From Micromonospora zingiberis (GTDB lineage Bacteria; Actinomycetota; Actinomycetes; Mycobacteriales; Micromonosporaceae): DNA of 64,000 bases. Below, in pieces: positions 9,369 through 19,000 of the stretch (position 1 is the first letter of the stretch; every line of letters starts with the position of its first letter). A program made the translations under genes and the position numbers. A model generated the notes under the pieces. It was given only the letters and a program-made list of their open reading frames with translations, did no database searches and was not told the origin of the DNA. The stretch is taken from assembly GCF_004331455.1 (NCBI RefSeq), contig NZ_SJJR01000014.1, positions 1-64,000 of the forward strand, read 5' to 3'.

Positions 9369-10502
9369 TCAGTCGTCGCCGAAGATGGCGAACTCCAGGG
9401 CGTCGGCCTGTTGCGCGACCTGATAGCAGTGCGCCGCCAACTGTTGCGCGGAGGCGCCGGCCAGCGGCGTGAACGACTGGGTGACGATCAGCGGAACGCC
9501 GGTCTCACCGGGCACCAGGGCGACCCGTCCGTAGCCCGGCCGCGCCGATCCGCTCAACAGTTGCTCCGGCGTGATCAGCGCCGAGGTGGGCCCGACCTCG
9601 GATTCCATCCCGCACAGCTGGACGCCTTCGGTGAACGGCTCGGCGCCGTCGACGAGGAAGACCCGCACCAGCTGCGTACGCCCGCCGGGTAGCGGGACGG
9701 TGACGTCGTAGTGGTTCCTGTGTTTCGCCGACTCGGCGCCGAGTTGCGCCGTGATCGCCTCGATCCATCGTTTGAGTCCCTTGCGGCTTTCGCTGCGCGC
9801 GGCGGCCGGTGGCAGGCCGGTCGTGGCCGGGCTCGGCGGGATGGGGGTGTCGGTCAGCAGCCAGCGTTCGATCAGATCGTCCAGGCCGACGTCGGACTCC
9901 CGGCCGGCCTCCAGAAAGTCGACGGCGCGTTCCAGGGTCACTGGACGACCCCAGCCGGCCACCAGGGGATAACCACCCAGCGCCGTTCGCCAGGCCGGTG
10001 CGTAAGCACCGACATAGCAGGCCCCGAGGACCGCCAGCCGCAGGCCCGGCGAGACCGTCGACGGGTCCAGGTCCGCCGGCGACACGGTCGCGCCGGTGCA
10101 GCATTCCAGGCTGCCGTCCGCTCCGCCGTGTGAACTCCAGTAGAAGCCCGCGGGGACGAGCCCGGCCACGCCGGCGCCCTGTCCGGCCACCGCCTCCAGC
10201 AGGTCCGCACGGGTGGCCTGCCGGTCGACCACGACGGTGTAGCCCGCGTTCCGCAACACGGCGATGTCGTCGTCGATCTCGGCGATCTCCTCGGCGAGCA
10301 TTGCGCGGTCCTGCGCACTGGCGGTCTTGAAGCCGAACAGGAACAGGAAGCACTTGCCGCTGCCCGGACCGTCTCCGGACGGTGCGTGCACCACCCGGGC
10401 TGCCGGATCGTCGCCACGAGCATCGGCCGTCCAGTGCTTCGGGCCGGGCCGGGCATTCGCCCAGTCGGCCGGCAGGAACACCGCCTGCGGCTGCTCCGCC
10501 AT
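9369..10502 (-). CDS. Caspase-like (clan CD) peptidase-fold protein
   Basis: A 377-aa protein. Strand CFLFLFG, then AGYTVVVDR, then GFYWSSHGGADGSLEC and LRLAVLGACYVG, in the order and spacing of the caspase/CHAT fold. His125 (in SSHGG) and Cys162 (in LGAC) are the expected catalytic dyad, and WRTALGGYPLVAGW matches the strand after the Cys helix. Residues about 230-377 are a separate C-terminal part of unknown fold. There is no signal peptide or TM helix, so it is probably cytoplasmic. It begins inside the last codons of the small gene 10502-10891 (ATGA overlap), so the two are co-translated. Which protein it would cleave is unknown; toxin or secretion partners of this locus are candidates. 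Confidence 0.6.
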   Translation of the reverse strand: MAEQPQAVFLPADWANARPGPKHWTADARGDDPAARVVHAPSGDGPGSGKCFLFLFGFKTASAQDRAMLAEEIAEIDDDIAVLRNAGYTVVVDRQATRADLLEAVAGQGAGVAGLVPAGFYWSSHGGADGSLECCTGATVSPADLDPSTVSPGLRLAVLGACYVGAYAPAWRTALGGYPLVAGWGRPVTLERAVDFLEAGRESDVGLDDLIERWLLTDTPIPPSPATTGLPPAAARSESRKGLKRWIEAITAQLGAESAKHRNHYDVTVPLPGGRTQLVRVFLVDGAEPFTEGVQLCGMESEVGPTSALITPEQLLSGSARPGYGRVALVPGETGVPLIVTQSFTPLAGASAQQLAAHCYQVAQQADALEFAIFGDD

Positions 10503-10891
10503 CAGTGTTCGTCCCGGGCGGTGTGCTGCTTCTCCAACTCGTCCGCGGTGGCGGCGAGTGCCCGCAGTGGCAGCGCGAACTCCTCCTGGTCGAGCGTTGC
10601 CAGCGGGGTGCGGTGAATCAGCGCGTAGTCCCCGTCATCGTCGATGACGAGCGCCCCGACGCCGAACGTGGCGTTCTTCCGCAACGCCACCTGTGGGCTC
10701 AATTCGGCTTCGGCGCAGACGTAGCTGCGGAACTCGATCCATTCCTGGTCGAACACCTCGTAACGGCTCACCACGATCTGTTGGGTGCGACCTTCGGCGT
10801 AGGACCAGATCAGCGAGAACCAGCCGTCCTCGATCTTGTCCAGTTGGTACTTGGTACGTGCGTGCTCGCACAACTCGTGCCACGTGGGCAT
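10502..10891 (-). CDS. Small acidic protein, possible secretion-chaperone-like (YbjN/CesT-like) fold
   Basis: A 129-aa acidic protein (MPTWHELCEHARTKYQL at the start, ending LEKQHTARDEH). The alternation of an N-terminal helix, strands GWFSLIWSYAEG, TQQIVVSRYEV and WIEFRSYVC, then a C-terminal helix resembles the YbjN/type III chaperone fold. This is a shape argument, not a firm family match. Start ATG 10891 is chosen because an AGGAG lies about 12 bases before it and the upstream part of the open frame looks random. It overlaps the caspase-like gene by ATGA, which suggests a chaperone or inhibitor for that protein. Confidence 0.55.
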   Translation of the reverse strand: MPTWHELCEHARTKYQLDKIEDGWFSLIWSYAEGRTQQIVVSRYEVFDQEWIEFRSYVCAEAELSPQVALRKNATFGVGALVIDDDGDYALIHRTPLATLDQEEFALPLRALAATADELEKQHTARDEH

Positions 10892-11236
10892 GATGTTCCG
10901 GTCTCCTGTCACGGGGATGACGGCATTGGAATCGGCCCGTTCCCGGCTGCCGCCGGGAGGACGTGCCCGGGAGAGTACCGCCAAGGCTGATCTTGACGGG
11001 CAACGCCGAGGACGAGTGTGCCGGGAGTTGTTCCACTACGGAATGTCCGGTGCCCGGATGGTCAAGATCTTCGACTGCAAGCTACCGTCGATCGCGGCCC
11101 GGCTGCCCGGGCACGATCACCACTACCGGCCGCGCAGATCGCCGCCGCCTGATTCCCATCCGCCGCGCCGTCCAGCTCAATGGACCCGATGGCGTGGGAT
11201 CGCGCCGGCGTGCGCGAGAAGCGAGAGGATGCGCCC
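10892..11236. promoter_or_regulatory. Divergent intergenic region
   Basis: A 345-bp gap between the leftward chaperone-like gene and the rightward LysM-like gene. It must hold promoters for both arms. I see no open frame with family features and no clear consensus promoter. A Shine-Dalgarno-like gcgagagga lies at 11221-11229, just before ATG 11237. Confidence 0.35.
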
Positions 11237-12694
11237 ATGCAGGGCTGGGGTCCAGTTCCGACGACGTCGACGCGGCCATCGCTGCGCACGGCGTTGTGGA
11301 CGCGCCGCTGGTTGTTGCGGCGCAGCGGAGCCCTGCGGCCCGGCTGGCTGCTCCAGGTGATACCGACGGTGACGGCGGTCCTGATGGTGTACGCGGTGTC
11401 CCTGGCGGCGGCCCCATCGATCCGACCAACGTCGTACCTGGTTGGGGCCGGCGGGGTGAACGCGACGTCCGCGCCGGACGGCGCTGCCGATCAGCGTTAC
11501 TACGTGGTGGGATCGCCGCAGGACGGTCAGCGGGAGTACCTCTATCAGATCGCGGCGCAGACGCTCGGGGACGGCAACCGCTTCCGGGAGATCTTCGAGC
11601 TCAATCGGGGACGGGTCCAGCCCGATGGCGGCGAGCTGACCGACCCGCTGTCGCTGCAACCCGGGTGGATCCTGGAACTGCCGGCCGACGCGCGTGGCCC
11701 GGGAGTGCAGCGCGGGACACCGCCGTTCCCTTCGGAGCCGCCAGCGGGTCCGGAGCGTTCCGACGCCGCGTCGGACGATGCGGGCCGTTCGTCGACGTAC
11801 CTGATCGGGGTGGGCGGGCTCGTGGTGATGGCGTTGCTGCTCGCCGCGACGCTGCGTCTGCTGAGACCCCAGTGGCGGCGGCGTCCAGCCAACCCCGTCC
11901 CTGCTACCGCTGCTCCTGACCCCGTTTCCGTCCCAGCAGCCGCCCCCGCGCCCGCCCCTGCCTCTGCTCCCGCCCTCGTCCCTGGCCCTGCTCCGGTTCC
12001 CGATCTTGCCCAGGCGGTCGCTGCGGAGGACGGGACCGAGCCCGCGCCAGGCCCAGCGCCAACGCCACAGCCGGAGCCGGAGCCGATGGTGTTGGCTCGG
12101 CATGGCTGGGTGGTTGCCGAGCTCTCCGCGCTGGAGACCGGGGCCGATCGACTCGATGTCCGCCTGCTGGCGCGGGTCGCAGACGGTGTCGACACCCCGT
12201 ACGGCTGGCTTGATGCCGAATCGACCCCTGGCGGGCTGCTACCGGTCGTCCTCGGCCGGCAGGGCCCCTGGCGCTTCTTCCTCGATCTCGCCGCCACACC
12301 GGACATCTTCACGGTCACCGGTACACCGATTGCGGCCCGGCGGCAGGCGATCGGCATCGCGCGCCAGATGCTCGTCGCCGGGGCGTCCGTGACGGTCGTG
12401 GATGGCGTGCTTGGGCCGGACGTTCCGCCCGGCTGCCGGCAGGTCGACAACTTTTCCCCGCCAGAGGAGTTCGGCCCCGAGAGCGGGCCAGCGGTGATCC
12501 TCTGTGCTCCGCTGCACGGGGCGCAACTGGCGACCGCCCGTGGTCTGCCTCAGCGGAGCGGGTCCCGGGTGGTGCCGGTGCTGGTCGGCGAGGTGCTGCG
12601 GGCCCGCTGGTCGGTGCATGCCACAGCCACTGCGGACGGACTCGCCACGGTCACCGTGGACGGATCGGTTCCGGATCCTCGAGATTCGGTTTGA
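11237..12694 (+). CDS. LysM-like membrane protein of the T7SS locus
   Basis: A 485-aa protein. TM helix LLQVIPTVTAVLMVYAVSLA near residues 37-57. Then an extracytoplasmic LysM-like domain (YYVVGSPQDG, IAAQTLGDGNRFREIFELN, GGELTDPLSLQPGWILELPA). A second TM helix (STYLIGVGGLVVMALLLAAT) follows near residue 190, and an Ala/Pro-rich linker leads to a cytoplasmic domain of about 190 residues (HGWVVAELSALETG onwards). The LysM-like segment is closely related to the one inside the next gene (mycosin 1), so both probably bind the same cell-wall feature or each other. Start ATG 11237 has a GAGAGGA 8 bases before it; an upstream in-frame ATG at 11180 lacks this. The domain organisation is not one I can name. 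Confidence 0.7.
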   Translation: MQGWGPVPTTSTRPSLRTALWTRRWLLRRSGALRPGWLLQVIPTVTAVLMVYAVSLAAAPSIRPTSYLVGAGGVNATSAPDGAADQRYYVVGSPQDGQREYLYQIAAQTLGDGNRFREIFELNRGRVQPDGGELTDPLSLQPGWILELPADARGPGVQRGTPPFPSEPPAGPERSDAASDDAGRSSTYLIGVGGLVVMALLLAATLRLLRPQWRRRPANPVPATAAPDPVSVPAAAPAPAPASAPALVPGPAPVPDLAQAVAAEDGTEPAPGPAPTPQPEPEPMVLARHGWVVAELSALETGADRLDVRLLARVADGVDTPYGWLDAESTPGGLLPVVLGRQGPWRFFLDLAATPDIFTVTGTPIAARRQAIGIARQMLVAGASVTVVDGVLGPDVPPGCRQVDNFSPPEEFGPESGPAVILCAPLHGAQLATARGLPQRSGSRVVPVLVGEVLRARWSVHATATADGLATVTVDGSVPDPRDSV

Positions 12695-12790
12695 AGAAAT
12701 GACCGCCGGGTGCGTCGTCGGAGGTGGCGACGACCCGATTCCGCGACCGGGTATCGCCTTCGGCTGACCGTGAGGCGAGGGAGACTGCTC

Positions 12791-14626
12791 GTGAGGGCGA
12801 AGGTAAACGCCTGGTCTGGGCTGCTGGGATGCCTGGTCCTGTTGGCGGCATCGGCCCCGACGAGTGGCCCGGCTCAAACGCTGACCGGGGCGGACCTCGC
12901 CTCGGCTGGCGTGCCCGCCGCCCCGGCGCCGGTGGTGTCCCCCTCGCCCACCCAGCCGGCGTGGCCCGGAGCGACCGGGTCGCTGTCCGGCGCCGAGCGG
13001 GTCAAGTTCTATGTCGTCGTAGACGCTGGGCAGGGGCATCCGGACAGCCTCACCGCGCTCGCCGGCCGACTGCTCGGCGCGACCGGCCGGGCACAGGACA
13101 TCCTCCACCTCAACGCCGGCCGGCGGCAGGCGGATGGCGGGGCGCTCACCGACTCGATGGAGTTGCGGTTGGGGTGGACCCTGGTGCTTCCCTGGGACGC
13201 GGTCGGCGCCGGGGTGCAGTACGGCGTTCTCCCGACCGGGCCGACCGGATCGCCCCCGGGCAGCCCGCCGCCGGCAGCCCCGACCCCCGGTGGCTCGGCA
13301 CCTCCCGCGAACGGCGGGGCGCCAGGCAAGGGCGATTCCTGCACTTTGTCCGCGGGATCTCCGGCGCGGTCTCGCTGGGCCTACGACCGGATGGCGGCGG
13401 ACGAGGCGTGGGGGCGTACCCGGGGCGAAGGGGTGCTGGTCGCGGTCATCGACACGGGTGTCGACGCCGAGGTGCCGCAGTTGACGGGCCGGGTCGCCAT
13501 CGGCGCGGACATCCTCACCGGCAGCGGACAAGGGAACACCGACTGTTTCGGGTCCGGTACGGCGATGGCCGGCATTGTGGCTGCGGCCCCGGCCGAATCG
13601 GCCACCGAGGCGGGAAACCAGATGGTCGGCCTCGCGCCGGCCGCGACGATCCTGCCGCTGCGGGTGGTGACCGATACCCCGCACACCACCGAGCCGGGTG
13701 ACGCGGCCACCGCGATCGAGGTCGCCGTCTCGGCGGGGGTCCGCGTGATCACGCTTGGCGCCTATGTGGATCTCACCGACCCGGCCGTGTTGGACGCGGT
13801 ACGGGCGGCCCGCTCGCACGACGTGGTGGTGGTCGCCCCCGCGCCCATCGCCCCCGGGGGGAGCGGCACGGCTGCCGCGCTGTCAAAGCCGGACAGTCTG
13901 CTGTTGGTCGGCGGGGTCGGTCCCGACGGACAGCCGGCGGCGGACTACCGGCCGGACACGGTGGACGTGTTGGCTCCCGGCATGGACGTGGCGAGCCTCG
14001 GTCCGAGGGGTACGGGGGCCCGGGCGAACAGCGGCTCGCAGTACGCGGCTGCCTTCGCTGCGGGCGCCGTTACCCTGGTCCGCTCCGCCTACCCCAACCT
14101 CACCGCGGCGCAGGTGGTGAACCGGATCAAGGCCACCGCCGAACGTGCCGGACAGGACGGGCCGGACCCGGTCGTCGGCTGGGGCATGATCAACCCGAAC
14201 GCGGCGGTAACTGTGGTGCTCGCCGCGGAGACCGTGACCTCGGCCTCCGGTGGCGCGGCCAGCAGTCCACTTCGGGCCCTCACCATCGGACTTGTGGTGG
14301 TAGTCGGGATAGCCGCCGTCACGGTCCTGGCCCGACGCTCGTCGATCGGTCCAGCGGAACTGGTCGAGGGCCGATCGGCCGGGCAGCCCGCGGCCCAACG
14401 GGTGGGTAGGCCGAGCAGCGCCGCCGATGCGACGTCGACCGTCCCGCCGGTCGAGGCAGGGCCGGTCACCGGACCGGTCGGTGCGCCGGCGACCGGGACG
14501 GGGGAGTCGACCTCGACCGCGCCGGCCCCCTCGCAACCGCTCGTCGACCCGGGCACCGAGCCGGGCCCGGTGGTCGCTAAGGCGGGAGCCGAGGACGGCG
14601 GTTCCCGCGTACCGGCACGTCGGTGA
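12791..14626 (+). CDS. mycP: Mycosin-like subtilisin-fold protein with LysM-like insert, catalytic His and Ser lost
   Basis: A 611-aa T7SS mycosin (subtilase fold). GTG 12791, preceded by a GAGGGAG, starts a signal peptide (NAWSGLLGCLVLLAASAPTS). Residues about 75-145 form a LysM-like domain, then a Pro-rich linker, the subtilisin domain (about 200-470), a TM helix (LRALTIGLVVVVGIAAVTVL) and a long Ser/Thr/Pro-rich cytoplasmic tail. Catalytic Asp221 is present (AVIDTGVD). The His motif reads CFGSGTAMAG, with Ser255 where His belongs. The Ser motif GTSxAxP reads GSQYAAA, with Gln417 for Ser, and the oxyanion Asn region is also altered. It should fold but not cleave. Family knowledge: mycosins also stabilise the ESX membrane complex independently of proteolysis. 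Overlaps the next gene by GTGA. Confidence 0.85.
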   Translation: MRAKVNAWSGLLGCLVLLAASAPTSGPAQTLTGADLASAGVPAAPAPVVSPSPTQPAWPGATGSLSGAERVKFYVVVDAGQGHPDSLTALAGRLLGATGRAQDILHLNAGRRQADGGALTDSMELRLGWTLVLPWDAVGAGVQYGVLPTGPTGSPPGSPPPAAPTPGGSAPPANGGAPGKGDSCTLSAGSPARSRWAYDRMAADEAWGRTRGEGVLVAVIDTGVDAEVPQLTGRVAIGADILTGSGQGNTDCFGSGTAMAGIVAAAPAESATEAGNQMVGLAPAATILPLRVVTDTPHTTEPGDAATAIEVAVSAGVRVITLGAYVDLTDPAVLDAVRAARSHDVVVVAPAPIAPGGSGTAAALSKPDSLLLVGGVGPDGQPAADYRPDTVDVLAPGMDVASLGPRGTGARANSGSQYAAAFAAGAVTLVRSAYPNLTAAQVVNRIKATAERAGQDGPDPVVGWGMINPNAAVTVVLAAETVTSASGGAASSPLRALTIGLVVVVGIAAVTVLARRSSIGPAELVEGRSAGQPAAQRVGRPSSAADATSTVPPVEAGPVTGPVGAPATGTGESTSTAPAPSQPLVDPGTEPGPVVAKAGAEDGGSRVPARR

Positions 14627-15906
14627 GCCGTTCGGTGCTGTCGTACGTCCCCTGCCCCCGTGGCAGAGCCCGTCGGCTGGCGGGTGCGGGAGCGGCGGTG
14701 GCGTTGGCGCTACCCATCACGGCGCTCCCGGCCCATGCGGCGCTGGCTCAGGAGGCCACTGTGCCAGCGCAGCACCCTGTGGGGGTGCGACATGCCGTTG
14801 CGGTGGTCGACGAACCGCCGAGGTTGCCCCAGGCAGGGGAGGGTTGTGTCGGTGCCTCGCCGGTGATCGCCCGCGAGGTGCCATGGGCCGTGCGTCGTGT
14901 CGCGCCCGAGACGGTCTGGCCGCTGACCCGGGGCGAGGGAGTCCTGGTCGCCGTCGTGGACAGCGGGGTGAGCGGCAGGATCGACGCCCTCGCCGGGGCG
15001 GTGCGACCCGGCGTCGATGTGGTGAACTCGGGAACAGGCGACCGGGACTGCGCCGGCCGGGGGACCGCGCTTGCCGGCGTTGTCGCCGCTCGGCCGGTGA
15101 CCGGCAGCGGGTTCGTCGGGACGGCACCGGCCGCCACCATCTTCCCGGTCCGAATAGTGGACGGCCGAGGCAACGTCGGCGCGACCGCGCTCGCCCAGGG
15201 CATCCGGGCGGCCACCGAAGCGGGGGCGGACGTGATCCTCATCGGTATCGGCACCGCCGAACCCGATGCTGCGCTCCGGTCCGCGGTCCGCGCGGCGCTG
15301 GATCGGGACGTCGTACTTGTCGCGTCGGTCTCGGACGCGAAACCTGCGGGCGTCGCCTCGGGACCCGCGCCGTGGTATCCGGCCAGTGACGAGAACGTGC
15401 TGGCGGTCGGCGGCGTCGGGACGGACGGCATGCCGACCGAGGCGTCACCGACGGAGGCGAGGGTGAATCTGCTCGCCCCGGCCGCCGGTGCGGTGAGCAC
15501 CGGTCCGAGCGGGGCGGGTCACTACACGGTCGGTGGCCCGGCGGTGGCGGCGGCGTACGTCGCCGGGGCTGCGGCGCTGGTCCGCGCGTACCACCCGGAG
15601 TTGAACCAGGCCGAGGTGCGGCGTCGGCTGGAACTGACCGCCGAGCCCTCGCCGGGCGGCTGGCCGCTCTCCAGGGTGGGACACGGAACGCTCGATCTCT
15701 ATGCGGCGGTCGCCGCGCTGGAGGTCGGCGAGGAGCAACTGCCGAGCAGGCGCGCCGGGATGATCGCGGTGGCCGGGGCGCCGCAGGCGGATCCGGCGAA
15801 GACGGCGGCGGCTGTCGTCGCGGTCGGGACCGTGGCGACGGCCGGGCTGGCGTACGTGTTGGCCTGGGTGCTGCGCCGGGGCCGGCGCCGACACTGGCGG
15901 CCGTGA
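14623..15906 (+). CDS. mycP: Second mycosin-like protein, also without catalytic His and Ser
   Basis: A 427-aa T7SS mycosin of normal length, translated from GTG 14623 within the end of mycosin 1. N-terminal signal (AGAGAAVALALPITALPAHA), subtilisin domain about residues 80-370, and a C-terminal TM helix (TAAAVVAVGTVATAGLAYVL) followed by an RRGRRRHWRP tail. Asp113 remains (AVVDSGVS). The His motif reads CAGRGTALAG, with Arg146 in place of His. The Ser motif reads GPAVAAAYVAG, with Ala307 in place of Ser. Both members of the tandem pair are therefore predicted pseudo-proteases, probably acting as structural subunits that cap the secretion complex on the outside of the membrane. Confidence 0.85.
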   Translation: MSRSVLSYVPCPRGRARRLAGAGAAVALALPITALPAHAALAQEATVPAQHPVGVRHAVAVVDEPPRLPQAGEGCVGASPVIAREVPWAVRRVAPETVWPLTRGEGVLVAVVDSGVSGRIDALAGAVRPGVDVVNSGTGDRDCAGRGTALAGVVAARPVTGSGFVGTAPAATIFPVRIVDGRGNVGATALAQGIRAATEAGADVILIGIGTAEPDAALRSAVRAALDRDVVLVASVSDAKPAGVASGPAPWYPASDENVLAVGGVGTDGMPTEASPTEARVNLLAPAAGAVSTGPSGAGHYTVGGPAVAAAYVAGAAALVRAYHPELNQAEVRRRLELTAEPSPGGWPLSRVGHGTLDLYAAVAALEVGEEQLPSRRAGMIAVAGAPQADPAKTAAAVVAVGTVATAGLAYVLAWVLRRGRRRHWRP

Positions 15907-15984
15907 CGTGACGCCAGGAACAGCGGCGTGACGTAACACCGGGAATGCTCGGCGGTCTCCGCCGGTAACGCCCAGCTCATGACC

Positions 15985-16028
15985 ACCCGTGGAGCCCGCC
16001 GATCCCCCTCCCGGCGGGCTCCACGGGT
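15985..16028. terminator. Perfect 17-bp stem-loop between convergent genes
   Basis: Arms at 15985-16001 (acccgtggagcccgccg) and 16012-16028 are exact reverse complements around a 10-base loop. It lies between the stop of mycosin 2 (15906) and the stop of eccC (16030, on the other strand), the usual place for a bidirectional terminator. There is no T-tract, as is common in high-GC actinobacteria. Confidence 0.75.
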
Positions 16029-16029
16029 C

Positions 16030-19000
16030 TCAACTGGCCACGGTGCTCGCGTCCGCCTCCAGCGGGCGCCAGGGCGTCTGGATCAGGCGGGCACCGCGCC
16101 GGGTGCACAGCAGCGCGCGGCCGGGTGGCAGATTCCGCGGCTTGGTGTTGCCGAGCAGCGGACCTTCGTTGGGCGGGCAGGACAGCGCCAGGTCCGGACT
16201 GTTCGTTTCCTGCAAGCGCCGGATCAGCGGGTCCATCGACATCCGCAACACGTTCGCCGCGCCCCGGGTCAGCACCAGGTGAAAGCCGATGTCCGCGCCC
16301 TGGGAGAGGTACGGCAGCAGCGGCAGCAACGGACTTTCGTGTCCGGCGAGCAGGTCGTAGTCGTCCACCAGGACGAACAGCCGTGGCCCCTGCCACCAGT
16401 CTCGGCGGCGCAGCTGCTCCGGGGTGATGTCGCTGCCCGGCACCCGGGGTGCCAGGCCGAGGACTGCGTCGGCCACAGTCGCCTTTGTGGAGTCGGTGGA
16501 AACGGAGTAGCCCAGCCGGTATGGCTCGGCTACCGCGTCGAAGAGTTGCCGACGGTAGTCGACGATCATGATCCGGGCCTCGGTCGGCGTGTATCGGGCC
16601 ATCACCGAGTGGGCCAGGTGACGCAGCAGGTTGGTCTTGCCGCTCTGGCTGTCACCGAGTGCGGTCAGATGCGGAAGTTCGGCGAAGTCATGCCAGATCG
16701 GCTGCATCCCGGCCTCGTCCAAGCCTAGGGTCACCTGGAGATCACCGCGCGGTTCGGGCAGCGAGTGGGCCGGGAGCACCGTCGGCAGGGTGCGGACCGG
16801 CGGTGCCGGTTCGCCCGTCCAGAACTCGTCCACCAGGGTGGTCAGCGCCCGCACCCCGGCGGCGAGGCTGTCGAGGTCGGCGGAGCCGTCGATGCGTGGC
16901 AGCGCGGCCAGGAAGTGCAGTTTCTCCGAGGTGAGACCGCGGCCGGGTAACTGCGGCACGGTGGCCGCCAGCCGCAGGTCGACAGTGGAGTCGACCGGAT
17001 CGCCGAGGCGCAGCTCCAGCCGGGTACCGATCTGGTCCCGCATCGCATGGTGGATCTCGGACCAGCGGGCGGCGGTGATCAGCAGGTGGACGCCGAAGTT
17101 GAGCCCCTGCGCGGCGATCTGCCGGACCGCAGGCTCCAGCGACTCGAACTCCTGTCGCAGGGTGAACCAGCCGTCCACGGTGAGGAACACGTCACCGTAC
17201 GGGTCATCGGTGATCCGGCCGTCGGCCCGCGCCTGCCGGTAGGTGGTCATGCTGTCGATGCCAAGCTCGGCGAAGCGCCGTTCCCGCTGGGTGATCAGGC
17301 CGGTCACCTCGGCGATCGTGCGATTGACCCGATCGGTGTCGAGCCGACCGGCGACGCTGCCGACATGCGGTAGCGCGGCCATCGCGCTCAACGTGCCGCC
17401 ACCGAAGTCGAGGCAGTAGAACTGCACTTCACGGGGGCTGTGGGTGAGCGCGAGGCTGCTGATCAGCGTACGTAGCAGAGTGCTCTTGCCGCTGCGCGGG
17501 CCGCCGGCGATGCCAACATGTCCGCCGATGGCGGACAGGTCCACGATCAGCAGGTCGCGCAGTTGCTCGAACGGCTTGTCGATGAAGCCGACGGGCGTCG
17601 TCAGCCGGCCGTTGCCCGGCCAGTCCTGGGCCATCAGGCCGAGGTCAGGATCGGGCACCAGCGTCGGAAGCAACTGGTCTAGGGTGGGCGATGCGCCCAG
17701 CGGCGGTAGCCAGACCTGGTGCGCCGGTGGCCCGTTGTCGACGAGTTGCGTCACCACGGTGGCGAGCACGCTGCGGAGTTCCGCCGTCGCGGCGGAACCG
17801 TCCGAGACTGCCGTCGCGTCGGTGGTCCCGCTGCTCTCCGCCGCGCCGCCTACCTCGCCCGCGATCGCGGCAGCGGCCTGCTCGTCGTCAGGTGACGGCG
17901 GCGGCTCGGGATGCAGCACCAGCTCCAGGCGGTACGGCATCACCTGCTGCTGCACGATTTCCTGCCGGACGCGTTGGGTGGCGTCGCGGTGTGCTCCGGA
18001 GACATACCCGGCCTTGAAGCGGATCAGCGTCGACACGTCGGTGCGCAGGTAACCCCCGCCGGGCGATGGGGGAAGCTCGTACGCGTCCGGCACGCCGATC
18101 ACCGACCGGGACTCCATGGCGGAGAAGGTTCGCAGCCCGATCCGGTACGACAGGTGTGATTCCAGCTGACCGATGCGGCCATCGTCGATGCGCTGGCTGG
18201 CGAGCAGCAGATGCACCGCGAGCGACCGACCGAGCCGGCCGATCATGACGAAGAGGTCCATGAAGTCCCGGTGCGTGGCGAGCAGCTCACTGAACTCGTC
18301 CACCACCACGAACAGCGTCGGCAGCGGGTCCAACGGTGCGCCCTGGGCCCGGGCCCGCTCGTAGTCGAGCACGGAGCTGTAGCCGCCGGCGGAGCGCAGC
18401 AACTCCTGCCGCCGGACCAGTTCCCCGTGCAGCGCGTCCTGCATCCGGCCGACCAGTGCCGCCTCGTCTGCCAGGTTGGTGATCACCGCCGAGGTGTGCG
18501 GAAGCTGATCCAGACCGAGGAAGGTGGCACCACCCTTGAAGTCGACAAGAACGAAGTTCAGCGTCTCCGACGAGTGGGTGGTGGCCAGCGCCAGCACCAG
18601 CGTGCGTAGCAACTCGCTCTTGCCCGAGCCGGTGGCGCCGATCAGCATCCCGTGCGGCCCCATGCCGCCCAGCGCCGACTCCTTGAGGTCCAGCTCGACC
18701 GGGCGTCCGGCGGCGTCGATGCCGATCGGGACCCGCAGCCGGTCGCCGATCGGGCGTGACTGCCACAGACTTGCCAGATCCAGCCGCTTCAGATCCGCTA
18801 TGCCGAGCATCGTGCCCAGGTCGAAGTTGGTCGTCAACGCCTCCGCCGCGGTCTCGGTGGCGAGGCCCAACCGGTACGGGGACAGGATCTGCGCCACCAT
18901 GGCTGCTCGCGTCGCACTCAACCGGTCCGGCCGGGCCAGTCGGGTGCGTACCTCGTTGCCCAGCCGGTCCCGTTGCACCATGAACAGGGCGTCGTCGCGT

